NCBI RefSeq assembly: GCF_002797895.1
Contig: NZ_PGES01000001.1
Coordinates: 6,125,405-6,189,404, forward strand
Reading direction: 5' to 3'
DNA length: 64,000 bases
Origin: Janthinobacterium sp. 67
GTDB taxonomy: Bacteria > Pseudomonadota > Gammaproteobacteria > Burkholderiales > Burkholderiaceae_D
This document shows, piece by piece, positions 22,434-33,655 of the stretch. How positions within the stretch are numbered: position 1 is the stretch's first letter; each line of letters starts with the position of its first letter. The notes beneath the pieces were generated by a model. That model was not told the origin of the DNA, did no database searches, and saw only the letters and a program-made list of their open reading frames with translations. The position numbers and the translations under genes were made by a program.

Positions 22434-24794
22434 ATGACTAAACCAGCCCAGGCCAATCAAAATAGCTACACCCGAAAACCGGTCGAACGCCGGCCCCTGC
22501 CCAACCGGCTGGTGCGGCTGCTGTCCGAGGCGCGCTGGTTCGCGCTGGCCGCGTTTGCCTTGTATTTCGTGCTCATCCTGGCCAGCTTCAACAAGCTTGA
22601 CCCCGGCTGGTCGCACGCCACCAATGTCGACAAGGTGGCCAACCTGGGCGGCAAGCTCGGCGCGACCTTCTCCGATCTGTTGCTGTATATCTTCGGCTTT
22701 TCCGCCTGGTGGTGGTGCGTGTGGCTGCTGCGCACGGTCTGGCACGGCTATCGCCGCCTGAGCAAGCGCTTCCTGCTGGAAGAAGAGGAAGTGGAGCGCG
22801 AGCACCATGTCGAGATGCTGATCCGCATCGTCGGCTTCTCCATCATGCTGATCGGCAGCATGGGACTTGAATACTTGCGCATGGCAAAAAGCCTGCACGT
22901 GCAGCTGCCGCGCGACCCGGGCGGCGTGCTGGGGCAGCTGGTCGGGCACTCGGCCCACGTGGCCTTTGGTTTCACGGGCGCCACCTTGCTGCTGTTGCTG
23001 CTGTTCGGCCTGGGCTTTTCCCTGTTCTTCCATGTGTCCTGGCTGCAAGTGGCCGAGCGCATCGGCGGCGCCATCGAAGACGCCGTCAACTGGTTCGTGC
23101 TGCGCTACCAGGACCGCGAAGACCGCCGCCAAGGCGAAGTGGCCGCCGTGCGCCGCGACGAAGTGGTGGTCATCGAGCGGGCCAAGCATGTCGAGAAACA
23201 CGTGGCCGCGCCGCCCGTGAAGATCGAACCGCAGGTGGTGACGGTGGTGAAATCGGAGCGCGTGGAAAAGGAGCGCCAGGCCCATCTGTTCGAGAACCTG
23301 GGCGATGGCAAGCTGCCGCCGCTGTCGCTGCTCGATGAAGCGCCGCCCGTGGTGGAAACGGTGTCCGTGGAAACCCTGGAATTCACGAGCCGCCTGATCG
23401 AAAAGAAATTGTCCGACTTTGGCGTGGATGCCAAGGTAGTGGCCGCTTACCCCGGCCCCGTCGTTACGCGCTATGAAATCGAGCCGGCCACGGGGGTCAA
23501 GGGCAGCCAGATCGTGGGCCTGGCGCGCGACCTGGCCCGTTCGCTGTCCCTGACGTCGATTCGTGTGGTGGAAACCATTCCAGGCAAGAATTACATGGCC
23601 TTGGAGCTGCCGAACACCAAGCGCCAGATCGTGCGCCTGACGGAAATCCTCGGCTCCAAGGTCTACAACGATGGCGTGTCCAGCCTGACGATCGCGCTGG
23701 GCAAGGATATCGCGGGCAAGCCCGTCGTCGCCGATCTCGCCAAGATGCCCCACTTGCTGGTGGCCGGCACGACCGGTTCCGGTAAGTCGGTCGGCATCAA
23801 TGCGACGATTCTGTCGCTGCTGTACAAATCCGACCCGCTCGACGTACGCCTGATCCTGATCGATCCGAAGATGCTGGAAATGTCCGTCTACGAGGGCATT
23901 CCGCACTTGCTGGCGCCCGTCGTCACCGACATGCGCCAGGCCGGCCACGCGCTGAACTGGGCCGTGAACGAGATGGAACGCCGCTACAAGCTGATGAGCA
24001 AGATGGGCGTGCGTAACCTGGCCGGCTACAACGCGAAGATCGCCGACGCGAAAAAGCGCGAAGAACACATCCCGAATCCGTTCAGCCTGACGCCGGATTC
24101 GCCCGAGCCGCTGGAAAAATTGCCGACCATCGTCATCATCATCGATGAGCTGGCCGATTTGATGATGGTGGTGGGCAAAAAAGTCGAGGAATTGATCGCC
24201 CGTATCGCCCAAAAGGCGCGTGCCGCCGGCTTGCACTTGATTCTGGCCACGCAGCGCCCATCTGTAGACGTGATCACGGGCTTGATCAAGGCGAACATTC
24301 CCACGCGTATCGCCTTCCAGGTGTCGTCGAAGATCGACTCGCGCACCATTCTCGACCAGATGGGTGCGGAAACCCTGCTGGGCATGGGCGACATGCTGTA
24401 CATGCCGCCTGGCACGGGCTTGCCGATGCGCGTGCACGGCGCGTTCGTGTCCGATGAAGAAGTCCACCGCGTTGTCAGCCATTTGAAGCTGCAGGGCGAA
24501 CCGAATTACATCGAGGGCATCCTCGAAGGCGGCACCCTGGAAGGCGATGGCGCTGAAGGCGGCGCGCCGGGCGAGGGTGGCGGCGAGGCCGATGCCCTGT
24601 ACGACCAGGCGGTGGCGGTGGTGCTGAAAAACCGCCGCGCCTCGATTTCGCTGGTGCAGCGTCATTTGCGCATCGGCTACAACCGCGCCGCCCGTCTGCT
24701 CGAGCAGATGGAGCAGAGCGGGGTGGTATCAACCATGCAATCCAATGGCAACCGGGACATCCTCGTGCCGGCGGCCAGTAGTGAACAAGGGTAA
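22434..24794 (+). CDS. ftsK: DNA translocase FtsK
   Basis: This encodes 786 residues from the ATG at 22434. It pumps DNA at the septum to finish chromosome segregation and activates XerCD at dif. An N-terminal membrane domain with four helices (about 35-190) is followed by a short linker, an alpha/beta RecA-like motor with Walker A '[12 protein letters not shown]' and '[14 protein letters not shown]', and a C-terminal gamma winged helix ('[34 protein letters not shown]'). The linker is much shorter than in E. coli FtsK (1329 residues), as in SpoIIIE-like FtsK proteins. lolA follows five bases later. Confidence 0.97.
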   Translation: MTKPAQANQNSYTRKPVERRPLPNRLVRLLSEARWFALAAFALYFVLILASFNKLDPGWSHATNVDKVANLGGKLGATFSDLLLYIFGFSAWWWCVWLLRTVWHGYRRLSKRFLLEEEEVEREHHVEMLIRIVGFSIMLIGSMGLEYLRMAKSLHVQLPRDPGGVLGQLVGHSAHVAFGFTGATLLLLLLFGLGFSLFFHVSWLQVAERIGGAIEDAVNWFVLRYQDREDRRQGEVAAVRRDEVVVIERAKHVEKHVAAPPVKIEPQVVTVVKSERVEKERQAHLFENLGDGKLPPLSLLDEAPPVVETVSVETLEFTSRLIEKKLSDFGVDAKVVAAYPGPVVTRYEIEPATGVKGSQIVGLARDLARSLSLTSIRVVETIPGKNYMALELPNTKRQIVRLTEILGSKVYNDGVSSLTIALGKDIAGKPVVADLAKMPHLLVAGTTGSGKSVGINATILSLLYKSDPLDVRLILIDPKMLEMSVYEGIPHLLAPVVTDMRQAGHALNWAVNEMERRYKLMSKMGVRNLAGYNAKIADAKKREEHIPNPFSLTPDSPEPLEKLPTIVIIIDELADLMMVVGKKVEELIARIAQKARAAGLHLILATQRPSVDVITGLIKANIPTRIAFQVSSKIDSRTILDQMGAETLLGMGDMLYMPPGTGLPMRVHGAFVSDEEVHRVVSHLKLQGEPNYIEGILEGGTLEGDGAEGGAPGEGGGEADALYDQAVAVVLKNRRASISLVQRHLRIGYNRAARLLEQMEQSGVVSTMQSNGNRDILVPAASSEQG

Positions 24795-24799
24795 ACAGA

Positions 24800-25456
24800 A
24801 TGAAGAACACGACTTTCGCAGCAAAAATGATGATCGGCGCGGCCAGCGTTGCCTGCAGCCTGCTGTTCGCGGCCAGCGCCTCGGCCAGCGCGCTGGAGCA
24901 ATTCAAGAGCTTTGCGGCCGGCACCAAGTCGGCCAAGGGCGAGTTCGTGCAGCGCCAGGTCAAGAAGGCGGACGCGGCCGGCAAGGCGAAAGTGTCGACG
25001 CCGGCCAGCGGCACGTTCGAGTTTGCCCGCCCAGGCAAGTTCATCTGGACCTATCTGAAGCCGTACGAGCAGCTGCTGCAAGCCGATGGCGACAAGCTGT
25101 ACATCTACGACAAGGACTTGAGCCAGGTGACGGTCAAGAAACTGGGCGACGCGCTCGGTTCCTCGCCAGCGGCGATTTTGTTCGGCAGCAACGACCTGGA
25201 AAAGAACTTTACCTTGGCCGAAGCGGGCACGCGCGATGGCCTGGAATGGCTGAAAGCGACACCGAAAGCCAAGGACACGACGTTCGACGAAATCACCATC
25301 GGCCTGCGCAACGGCGTGCCGGAAGCGATGGAATTGCGCGATTCGTTCGGACAGACGTCGGTGCTGGCGTTCAAGAACTTCCAGAAGAATCCTGCCTTGT
25401 CTGCCAATCACTTTCAATTTGTCATGCCCAAGGGCGCGGATGTCATCAATAATTGA
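24800..25456 (+). CDS. lolA: Outer-membrane lipoprotein carrier protein LolA
   Basis: This encodes 218 residues with a signal peptide ending near residue 30 (Ala-Ser-Ala). It ferries lipoproteins from LolCDE to the outer membrane through the periplasm. Typical features are '[24 protein letters not shown]', '[21 protein letters not shown]' and '[16 protein letters not shown]'. The ftsK-lolA-rarA order is common in proteobacteria and supports the call. Confidence 0.95.
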   Translation: MKNTTFAAKMMIGAASVACSLLFAASASASALEQFKSFAAGTKSAKGEFVQRQVKKADAAGKAKVSTPASGTFEFARPGKFIWTYLKPYEQLLQADGDKLYIYDKDLSQVTVKKLGDALGSSPAAILFGSNDLEKNFTLAEAGTRDGLEWLKATPKAKDTTFDEITIGLRNGVPEAMELRDSFGQTSVLAFKNFQKNPALSANHFQFVMPKGADVINN

Positions 25457-25479
25457 TTGTTGACGTTTTGTTTTTGACC

Positions 25480-25505
25480 GGCCTCGCAGCGATGCGGGGC
25501 CTTTG
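25480..25505 (+). terminator. Terminator-like hairpin between lolA and rarA
   Basis: GGCCTCGCA (25480-25488) pairs with 25493-25501 across a GCGA loop, followed by only a short T tract. It is likely partial, allowing read-through into rarA. Confidence 0.45.
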
Positions 25506-25526
25506 CATTCTTACCCGGTAAATATT

Positions 25527-26834
25527 ATGGCGGATCTCTTTTCCACCGCACCGCGCCAGCCCTTGGCCGAAGCCTTGCGGCCAGCCACCCTGAATGAAGT
25601 CATCGGCCAGACGCATCTGCTGGGCGTGGGCAAGCCGCTGCGCCTCGCGTTCGAGGCGGGCAAGGCCCATTCGATGATCTTGTGGGGGCCGCCCGGCGTG
25701 GGCAAGACCACCCTGGCGCGGCTGATGGCGAATGCCTTCGACAGCGAATTCATCGCTTTGTCGGCCGTGTTTGCCGGCGTAAAAGATATCCGCGCGGCCA
25801 TGGACCAGGCACGCCACAGCCTGGACCAGTTCGGCAAGCACACATTATTGTTCGTCGACGAGATCCACAGGTTTAACAAGTCGCAGCAGGATGCCTTGCT
25901 GCCCTTCGTCGAATCGGGCCTGGTGACGTTTATTGGCGCCACCACCGAAAACCCCAGCTTCGAAGTGAACTCGGCGCTGCTGTCGCGCGCGCAAGTGTAT
26001 GTGTTGAAATCGCTCAACGAAGATGAGATGAAGCAGTTGCTGGCCAAGGCGCAAAGCACGGCGCTGACGCACCTGACTTTTGACGATGCGGCCGCCGACA
26101 CCCTGATCGGCTATGCGGATGGCGATGCGCGGCGCTTTTTGAATTTGCTGGAACAGGCCGAGACGGCCGCCAGCTCGACGGGTACGACCAAGATCGACGC
26201 GGCCTTCGTCGACAATGCGCTCACATTAAATTCGCGCCGCTTTGACAAGGGCGGCGACAATTTCTATGACCAGATTTCCGCCCTGCATAAATCCGTGCGC
26301 GGCTCCAACCCCGATGCGGCCCTGTACTGGTTTTGCCGCATGATCGATGGCGGCGCCGACCCGCGCTATTTGTCGCGGCGCATCGTGCGCATGGCCTGGG
26401 AAGACATCGGCCTGGCCGACCCGCGCGCCTTGACCATGGTCAATGACGCGGCCGAAACGTATGAACGCTTGGGTTCGCCCGAAGGCGAGCTGGCGCTGGG
26501 CCAGGCCGTGATTTACCTGGCGATTGCCGCGAAAAGCAATGCCGGCTATAACGCCTTCAATACGGCGATGGCGTTTGTGAAGAAAGACAAGTCGAAGGAA
26601 GTGCCCGTGCATCTACGCAATGCACCGACGAAGCTGATGAAGGAACTCGGTTACGGCCACGCCTACCGCTACGCGCACGACGAGCCCGATGCGTATGCTG
26701 CTGGCGAAACCTATTTCCCGGACGGCATGGCCGAACCGGGCTGGTACCAGCCCGTGCCGCGCGGTCTGGAAAGCAAGATCGCCGATAAATTGGCGTGGCT
26801 GCGCGAGCTGGATCGCAAAGCGGGAAAAGGCTGA
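25527..26834 (+). CDS. rarA: Replication-associated recombination protein A
   Basis: This encodes 435 residues from the ATG at 25527. It is an AAA+ ATPase of the clamp-loader/RuvB superfamily acting at stalled forks (also called MgsA). Walker A 'GPPGVGKTTLARL', Walker B 'LLFVDEIHRFNKSQQDALLP' and the sensor 'IGATTENPSFEVNSALLSRA' are plain. A C-terminal tetramerisation domain ('ALYWFCRMIDGGADPRYLSRR') follows. The ending 'GWYQPVPRGLE' is typical of the family. Confidence 0.95.
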   Translation: MADLFSTAPRQPLAEALRPATLNEVIGQTHLLGVGKPLRLAFEAGKAHSMILWGPPGVGKTTLARLMANAFDSEFIALSAVFAGVKDIRAAMDQARHSLDQFGKHTLLFVDEIHRFNKSQQDALLPFVESGLVTFIGATTENPSFEVNSALLSRAQVYVLKSLNEDEMKQLLAKAQSTALTHLTFDDAAADTLIGYADGDARRFLNLLEQAETAASSTGTTKIDAAFVDNALTLNSRRFDKGGDNFYDQISALHKSVRGSNPDAALYWFCRMIDGGADPRYLSRRIVRMAWEDIGLADPRALTMVNDAAETYERLGSPEGELALGQAVIYLAIAAKSNAGYNAFNTAMAFVKKDKSKEVPVHLRNAPTKLMKELGYGHAYRYAHDEPDAYAAGETYFPDGMAEPGWYQPVPRGLESKIADKLAWLRELDRKAGKG

Positions 26835-26836
26835 GC

Positions 26837-27574
26837 TTATAAACCCAGTAAGGTAAAACCGTCATCCTGCGGTGCGTAGCCGACCAGCTGGCGCGTCGCT
26901 GCAATCGACAGCCGCTTGTAGCGGTTATCCGACACCCCATGCACGACGTGGTAGCCGGCCGGCACGTCCGCCGTCATGCAGCGGGCCAGCAGTTGCACCA
27001 CGTCACGCTCGCTGATGAAGGCGGCGATGTCGCGTGCGCTGTGCTGTTGACCTGGCGCAAAGTGGGCCACGTTGGCGATGCGCACGGCGATCGCCGTCAT
27101 GCCATGCTGGTGCGCAAAGGCCGAGGCCACGCCTTCGCCAAAGGCCTTGCTGGCGCCATACATGTTCGCGGGACGCGCCGGCATGCTTTCCTGCACTTGC
27201 ACGTCCAGCGGGTAACCCTCGATGGCTTGCGCGCTGCTGGCAAGTACCACTCTTTTCACTCCCTGTTCCTGTGCCGCGCGGAAGATGTTGTGCGTGCCGA
27301 CGATGTTCGGCTGCAGCAGTTGTGCATCGAAATCGGCGCTGGCGTGCGGCACGCCGGCCAGGTGCAGCACCACGTCGATATCCATGCAGGCAGCCAGACA
27401 GGCGGCATAGTCGGCGACGTCAAGCTCAATGGCGGGGCAGGGCGCTTCGGCCAGCTTGCCTGTGTGCAGGTCGGCCAGGCGCAGGGAGAACTCCCCGTGC
27501 CGGCTCTTCCAGAAAGCGGTGCCGATGATGCCGGCGGCGCCCGTGACGAGGACGCGCAGTGGAGCTTGTGTCAT
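26837..27574 (-). CDS. NAD-dependent epimerase/dehydratase, uronate-dehydrogenase-like
   Basis: This encodes 245 residues of the short-chain extended family. The N-terminal Rossmann motif is 'VLVTGAAGIIGTAF'. The catalytic pair is 'MYGASKAFGE' (Tyr and Lys), with Ser in 'VLASSAQAIEG'. The C-terminal 'YKRLSIAATRQLVGYAPQDD' resembles uronate dehydrogenases, which oxidise glucuronate or galacturonate to aldarolactones. Substrate is inferred only from this similarity. Its ATG overlaps the stop of the DUF2917 gene as ATGA, so translation is probably coupled. Confidence 0.8.
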   Translation of the reverse strand: MTQAPLRVLVTGAAGIIGTAFWKSRHGEFSLRLADLHTGKLAEAPCPAIELDVADYAACLAACMDIDVVLHLAGVPHASADFDAQLLQPNIVGTHNIFRAAQEQGVKRVVLASSAQAIEGYPLDVQVQESMPARPANMYGASKAFGEGVASAFAHQHGMTAIAVRIANVAHFAPGQQHSARDIAAFISERDVVQLLARCMTADVPAGYHVVHGVSDNRYKRLSIAATRQLVGYAPQDDGFTLLGL

Positions 27575-27861
27575 GTATTCCTTGTGATCAGTGTGTGAGG
27601 CAGTGCCAGGTTCAGCCAGCGCAGCAGGGCAGGGCGCGGAGCGGCGGTCCCATGCACGCGGATGTGTCCGCTACCGACGGCTTCGACGAGCACCAGGCCG
27701 TCGTTCGGTATCGTATAGCGTTCGCCGCTGCGCAGCACGCAATCCTCGAACTGGGCGTAGGCCGTGATCCACGCCGTGCCGGACAGGCATTCGATGACCC
27801 TGGCGTGCGCGTTTTCCAGGCGTAAGGGCCGTTCGCTGCGTAATTCGTGGTCGGTATGCAT
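27571..27861 (-). CDS. DUF2917 protein
   Basis: This encodes 96 residues from the ATG at 27861, which has AGGAG upstream. A compact domain ('LENAHARVIECLSGTAWITA', 'DCVLRSGERYTIPNDGLVLVEAVG') matches the DUF2917 family, a small cupin-like beta fold of unknown function common in betaproteobacteria. It is upstream of, and overlaps, the epimerase gene, and is divergent from the MocR gene across a short operator-containing region. Confidence 0.8.
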   Translation of the reverse strand: MHTDHELRSERPLRLENAHARVIECLSGTAWITAYAQFEDCVLRSGERYTIPNDGLVLVEAVGSGHIRVHGTAAPRPALLRWLNLALPHTLITRNT

Positions 27862-27946
27862 GGCATCGCTCCTGTTGTGCTGACAGGAACAGCTTAGGCG
27901 CTTGCCGTGAACCATGACAGATGCAGGAAAACGAAATTGTCATGAA

Positions 27947-27972
27947 CACAGTGTCCCTTGTCGTACACTGTG
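27947..27972. promoter_or_regulatory. Inverted repeat between MocR gene and its divergent target
   Basis: CACAGTGT (27947-27954) and ACACTGTG (27965-27972) form a perfect 8-bp inverted repeat with a 10-bp spacer, roughly two helical turns centre to centre. It lies in the divergent promoter region, the usual place for a GntR/MocR operator. Confidence 0.55.
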
Positions 27973-28041
27973 CTTGTCAAAAAACTCGGCAACTGTATCT
28001 GTGCCGGCCACGTGCGCGAGCCGCATACTGAAGGGATGAAC

Positions 28042-29463
28042 ATGAGCGCGCATTTGAATCTGTACGAGCACCTGGCCAACGAGCTGGGCGCCTTGATCGA
28101 CTCGCGCGTGTTCGCGCCCGGCGACCGCCTGCCATCGATCCGCCACCTGGCGCAGCAAAAGCGCATTTCCGTCAGCACGGTGATGCAAGCCTTGCGCCTG
28201 ATGGAAGACCGGGGGCAGGTCGATGCGCGGCCCCAGTCCGGCTATTTCGTGCGCCACCGCGCGCCGCGCCGCCCGTGCAGCGCGGACGCCCAGCATTTGA
28301 AGGAGCCGGCCTTTGTCGGCATCAACAACCTGTTGATGCGCGTGCTGAAGGAAAACGAGGCGCCCGATATCGTACAGCTGGGCACGGCCTGGCCGCCCGA
28401 CGAGATACTGCCCATCAAGCGCATGCAGCGCACCATCAGCGCCGTGGCGCGGCGCGAGCCCGCTTTATTGAGCAAGGTCAGCTGCTACGACGTCAGCGAA
28501 AGCAATTTCCTGCGCCAGGTGACGCGCCGCGCGCTGGACTGGGGCAAGCTGGACCCGCACGAGATCGTCGTGACGAATTCCTGCACGGAAGCAATCAGCC
28601 TGTGCCTGCGCGCCGTCGCCAAGCCCGGCGACACGATCGCCATCGAGTCGGCCACGTATTTCGTGCTGTTGCAGATGATAGAAAGCCTGGGCATGAAGGC
28701 GCTGGAAATCCCCACCGACCCGAAGATGGGGCCGTCGCTCGACGCGCTCGAGCTGGCCCTGCGCGCCGGCCTCGTGCAGGCGTGTCTGTTCGTGCCGAAC
28801 GCAAATAACCCGCTCGGTTGCGTGATGCCGGAAGAAAACAAGAAGCGGCTGGCGGGGCTGCTGTCGGAATTCAATATTCCGCTGGTGGAAGACGATGTAT
28901 ATGGCGACCTGTGCTTTGCCCCGCAGCGGCCCTGGCCCGTGAAAGCCTACGATACGAGCGGCAACGTGTTGCTGTGCTCCTCGTTTTCCAAGGCCATCAC
29001 GCCTGCTTCGCGCGTCGGTTACGTGCTGGCCGGGCGCTTCGCGCAGGAAGTGGCTCTGCTGAAAACCGTGTCGAGCGGCGCCACCAGCCATTTCTTCCAG
29101 GCCGTGCTGGCCGATTTTCTGGAAGGCAGCAGCTACGACCAGCAACTGCGCAAGATGCGACGCACCCTGGTGCAGCGCATCGCCCGCATGTCCGACGCCG
29201 TGGCGGCCAGCTTTCCGGCGGACTGCATGCTGTCCGAACCGCAGGGCGGTTTCGTGCTGTGGGTGCAGATGCCGCCGCAAATCGATGCGCTGGCCCTGCA
29301 CGGCCAGGCCATCGCGGACGGCGTGGCGTACATGCCGGGCCAGCTGTTCTCGGCCTCGGGCAAGTTCGGCAATTATCTGCGCCTCAATTGCGGCAATGCG
29401 TGGACGCCGCGCATCGAACAGGCTATCAGCCGGCTAGGGCGTATCGTCAAGGACGCCTTGTAA
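28042..29463 (+). CDS. MocR-type transcriptional regulator (GntR HTH plus aminotransferase domain)
   Basis: This encodes 473 residues from the ATG at 28042, chosen because AAGGG is six bases upstream; ATG at 28036 sits directly on that site. An N-terminal GntR winged helix ('GDRLPSIRHLAQQKRISVSTVMQALRLMEDRG', about 25-70) is joined to a fold-type I aminotransferase domain with the PLP-binding Lys in 'SSFSKAITPASRVGY'. Such proteins sense PLP or amino-compound metabolism. The divergent DUF2917-epimerase pair is the likely target. Effector unknown. Confidence 0.9.
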   Translation: MSAHLNLYEHLANELGALIDSRVFAPGDRLPSIRHLAQQKRISVSTVMQALRLMEDRGQVDARPQSGYFVRHRAPRRPCSADAQHLKEPAFVGINNLLMRVLKENEAPDIVQLGTAWPPDEILPIKRMQRTISAVARREPALLSKVSCYDVSESNFLRQVTRRALDWGKLDPHEIVVTNSCTEAISLCLRAVAKPGDTIAIESATYFVLLQMIESLGMKALEIPTDPKMGPSLDALELALRAGLVQACLFVPNANNPLGCVMPEENKKRLAGLLSEFNIPLVEDDVYGDLCFAPQRPWPVKAYDTSGNVLLCSSFSKAITPASRVGYVLAGRFAQEVALLKTVSSGATSHFFQAVLADFLEGSSYDQQLRKMRRTLVQRIARMSDAVAASFPADCMLSEPQGGFVLWVQMPPQIDALALHGQAIADGVAYMPGQLFSASGKFGNYLRLNCGNAWTPRIEQAISRLGRIVKDAL

Positions 29464-29612
29464 CTATTCTGTGCGCTTCAATCCCCGTTTTTCACCGTTC
29501 GCTCCCTGTTTTTCGCCGCTGGTCGCAAGCCGGTGGCGTTGTTTGTGGCCGTTGGCTAAAGTAGCACCATACCAGCAGCAGTCAACGACGCAAACCAACC
29601 AGGAGTCACATC

Positions 29613-29816
29613 ATGAACGCACTGAAAAACATGGAAATCACCTTTGTCGCCGCCGCCATCATCGCCATCGGCGCCAGCTTCGCCACCGCCGGCGCAAATA
29701 CCCTGGAAGTGAGCGCCACCTCCACCGTGGTCGCCCAGGCCGCAGACAGCACGATGCCTGTCGTGACCGTCAGCGCCCGCCGCCTGAGCGCTGCCGAAAA
29801 AGCCGCCTTTATCTAA
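29613..29816 (+). CDS. Small exported protein of unknown function
   Basis: This encodes 67 residues with a strong hydrophobic segment (about residues 9-27) ending in Ala-Thr-Ala, consistent with a signal peptide, and a mature part of about 40 residues ending 'SARRLSAAEKAAFI'. AGGAG is placed properly before the ATG. There is no domain I recognise. The short size makes the call tentative, but ribosome binding site, signal-like start and codon use agree. Confidence 0.6.
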   Translation: MNALKNMEITFVAAAIIAIGASFATAGANTLEVSATSTVVAQAADSTMPVVTVSARRLSAAEKAAFI

Positions 29817-29929
29817 GCACTAAACTAAGCAGTCGCCGCAAAGCGGGCGCGGGTGCCCAGCCATGCCGCCATGACGATGGCCGCCATGTGCAAAACTCAT
29901 AAAGAACTGAACGGGTCTTGGTACAATGA

Positions 29930-31252
<1,323 letters not shown>

Positions 31253-31282
31253 AATAGTCCTTTTCTTTTCGCTGCGGGCTGC

Positions 31283-31288
31283 TATAAT
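31283..31288 (+). promoter_or_regulatory. -10 box for first tRNA-Ser
   Basis: A perfect TATAAT stands 41 bp before the tRNA. A C-rich, GCGG-containing stretch follows. No good -35 match is seen at 17 bp. Confidence 0.45.
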
Positions 31289-31329
31289 CTTGCCTTCTCG
31301 CAGCAATGCGGGGAAAGACCGCAGCAAAT

Positions 31330-31421
<92 letters not shown>

Positions 31422-31431
31422 ACAAATAGAG

Positions 31432-31457
31432 AAAGCTCCCGAAAGGGAGCTTTTTTT
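31432..31457 (+). terminator. Terminator after first tRNA-Ser
   Basis: AAAGCTCCC (31432-31440), GAAA loop, GGGAGCTTT, then T-run to 31457. Confidence 0.88.
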
Positions 31458-31477
31458 ATTTGTGGCGGCGGAAAGGA

Positions 31478-31547
31478 GTACGCCCCCTGCGGGGCGTACG
31501 CGTGGGATTCGAAGACGAGCGCGTATTCGCGCGAGGCTCCCCGAATC
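31478..31547. repeat. Palindromic spacer between the two tRNA-Ser genes
   Basis: A perfect 9-bp stem (31478-31486 with 31491-31499) is followed by a second structure with outer GATTCG/CGAATC arms (31506-31511, 31542-31547) and an inner GCGCG/CGCGC hairpin (31519-31523, 31528-31532). No coding potential is seen. It resembles an inserted structured repeat. Confidence 0.5.
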
Positions 31548-31676
31548 GTCAAATTGGGTTTTGCTTTTCCAAAGCAAGATCAGCAACAAACCCCTACCCA
31601 ACCCAACAACACCCATGCTAAAATAGCGCCTCGTTCAAACCGGCATGTCAGTTTGAATGAATAGACCGCAGTAAAC

Positions 31677-31768
<92 letters not shown>

Positions 31769-31780
31769 ATACATAAGAGA

Positions 31781-31804
31781 AGCTCCCGCAAGGGAGCTTT
31801 TTTT
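31781..31804 (+). terminator. Terminator after second tRNA-Ser
   Basis: AGCTCCC (31781-31787), GCAA loop, GGGAGCT, then T-run to 31804. It is a near copy of the terminator after the first tRNA. Confidence 0.88.
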
Positions 31805-31929
31805 ATTTGTGATGCCAACAGACCTGCGACGTCTCAATGCATGTAGAAAAACCGCCCAAAGCGCGCAGCGCAAGGCGTTTTTTCCTCCATTCAAGTTCTA
31901 ATAACTAGCGCCGCCACTAACGCAACAAG

Positions 31930-32466
31930 CTAGTGCACAAACCTAGCCACCGCAAACGCCACGCCCGACAGTGCAATCATTGTGCCCACACACGACAGGA
32001 TGACAGCCGACTTCGCCTCAGCTACATCGGATTTGGTCGCATAATTGGAGCGCACCACTGCCAAGTCCAGTTTCAAGTTGCCGACATCCGTCTTGAGAAC
32101 GGCAATATCTGCTTTTACGCCAGCCATGTCTTTTCCCAGTGTGTTGACCTGCTCGTCCATGGTGCAATCCTCCATGCTTTTCATTCCATGCTCCTCGTTT
32201 TTTTCACCCCTGTCAAACAGTGTCCCGAGCGTATCGTGCATGGCCTTGCTATTCCTCGCCAAGCGTTGCGCCAGTGCCATCGCGCGTTGCAAGTCAGCCA
32301 TTCCTTCATCCTGTAGCTGGTCCGTGGCAGTCTGCAATTCGGCAGCGATCTGTTCGCTGAGGCTGGCCGCAACCTGCAGCCATGCATCGATCTTGCGCTG
32401 GCGTGCGTGTCGCTCCAGCGCGTCAGGCCGCAGCCACGTATCGCTCAGCTCGTGCATGCTGTTCAT
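31930..32466 (-). CDS. Coiled-coil protein with C-terminal membrane anchor
   Basis: This encodes 178 residues. It is mostly helical: a Gln/Ala-rich region (about 20-80), then a heptad-patterned segment ('MDEQVNTLGKDMAGVKADIAVLKTDVGNLKLDLAVV', about 100-140), then one transmembrane helix (about 155-175). This layout resembles small phage or DUF1640-like coiled-coil membrane proteins. GAGGA precedes the ATG. It lies next to the tRNA pair, a common integration neighbourhood, but no integrase or attachment site is visible. Function unknown. Confidence 0.65.
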   Translation of the reverse strand: MNSMHELSDTWLRPDALERHARQRKIDAWLQVAASLSEQIAAELQTATDQLQDEGMADLQRAMALAQRLARNSKAMHDTLGTLFDRGEKNEEHGMKSMEDCTMDEQVNTLGKDMAGVKADIAVLKTDVGNLKLDLAVVRSNYATKSDVAEAKSAVILSCVGTMIALSGVAFAVARFVH

Positions 32467-32595
32467 GCTGCGTCCTCTTCAGCTTCGGTCGATGCCGATG
32501 CAGTCCACGCTACGCCTCGCCGTCGCCACCCACCTTGACCCTGCTCAGCCTATGGTAATCTACCCCCTCCCATCCCGACCCCACCAATAAAAGCA

Positions 32596-33651
32596 ATGAG
32601 CCGATTCTGGAGCAACATCGTCAGCGAGCTGACCCCCTATATCCCTGGCGAGCAACCCAAACTGCCCGACCTGGTCAAACTCAACACCAACGAAAATCCC
32701 TACGGCCCGTCGCCGCAAGTGCTGGCCGCACTGCACGAAGCCAGTAACGACACCTTGCGCCTCTACCCCGATCCCACGGCCAGCGAACTGAAGCAAACTC
32801 TGGCCGGCTACCACGGCTTGCACAGCGCGCAAGTATTCGTCGGCAACGGTTCCGACGAAGTGCTGGCGCTGGCCTTCATGGCCTTGCTCAAGCACGATGC
32901 GCCGCTGCTGTTTCCGGACATCAGCTACAGTTTCTATCCCGTGTATTGCAAGCTGTACGGCATCGATTACCGCACCGTGCCGCTCGACGACACCATGCGT
33001 ATCCGCCCCGAAGACTACCAGGGGCCATGCGGCGCCATCATCTTCCCGAACCCGAATGCCCCGACGGGCGTGGACTTGCCGCTGGCCGGCGTGGAAACCC
33101 TGTTGCGCGACCATCCCGACGCCGTGGTGGTGGTCGATGAAGCGTACGTGGATTTCGGCGGCGAGAGCGCCGTGGCCCTGGTCGACCGTTATCCGAACTT
33201 GCTGGTGGTGCAGACGTTCTCGAAATCGCGTTCGCTGGCCGGCTTGCGCGTCGGCTGCGCCTTCGGGCATGCTGACCTGATCGAGGCGCTGGAACGTGTG
33301 AAGAACAGTTTCAATTCGTATCCGCTGGACCGGCTGGCGCTGGCCGGCGCCGTCGCTTCGCTGCACGATGAAGCGTATTTCCAGCAGACGCGCCAGGCCG
33401 TGATCGCCAGCCGCGATCAGCTGACGCAAGACCTGGCGGCGCTGGGCTTCGAGGTGCTGCCGTCGGTGGCCAATTTCGTCTTTGCCCGCCACCCGCAGCA
33501 TGACGCGGCGCAACTGGCGGCCGGCTTGCGCGCCCGTTCCGTGATCGTGCGCCATTTCAATGCACCGCGCATCAGCCAGTATCTGCGCATCAGCATCGGC
33601 AATGTGGGCGAATGCGCGGCCTTGCTGGCGGCCTTGCGCGCAATACTGTGA
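32596..33651 (+). CDS. hisC: Histidinol-phosphate aminotransferase
   Basis: This encodes 351 residues. It is a PLP enzyme converting imidazole-acetol phosphate to histidinol phosphate. The conserved opening is '[19 protein letters not shown]', substrate-binding 'FPNPNAPTG' follows, and the PLP Lys is in '[16 protein letters not shown]'. The rest of the his pathway is not nearby, as is common when a second hisC copy or a scattered gene exists. A GNAT gene begins four bases after its stop. Confidence 0.94.
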   Translation: MSRFWSNIVSELTPYIPGEQPKLPDLVKLNTNENPYGPSPQVLAALHEASNDTLRLYPDPTASELKQTLAGYHGLHSAQVFVGNGSDEVLALAFMALLKHDAPLLFPDISYSFYPVYCKLYGIDYRTVPLDDTMRIRPEDYQGPCGAIIFPNPNAPTGVDLPLAGVETLLRDHPDAVVVVDEAYVDFGGESAVALVDRYPNLLVVQTFSKSRSLAGLRVGCAFGHADLIEALERVKNSFNSYPLDRLALAGAVASLHDEAYFQQTRQAVIASRDQLTQDLAALGFEVLPSVANFVFARHPQHDAAQLAAGLRARSVIVRHFNAPRISQYLRISIGNVGECAALLAALRAIL

Positions 33652-33655
33652 CGCC

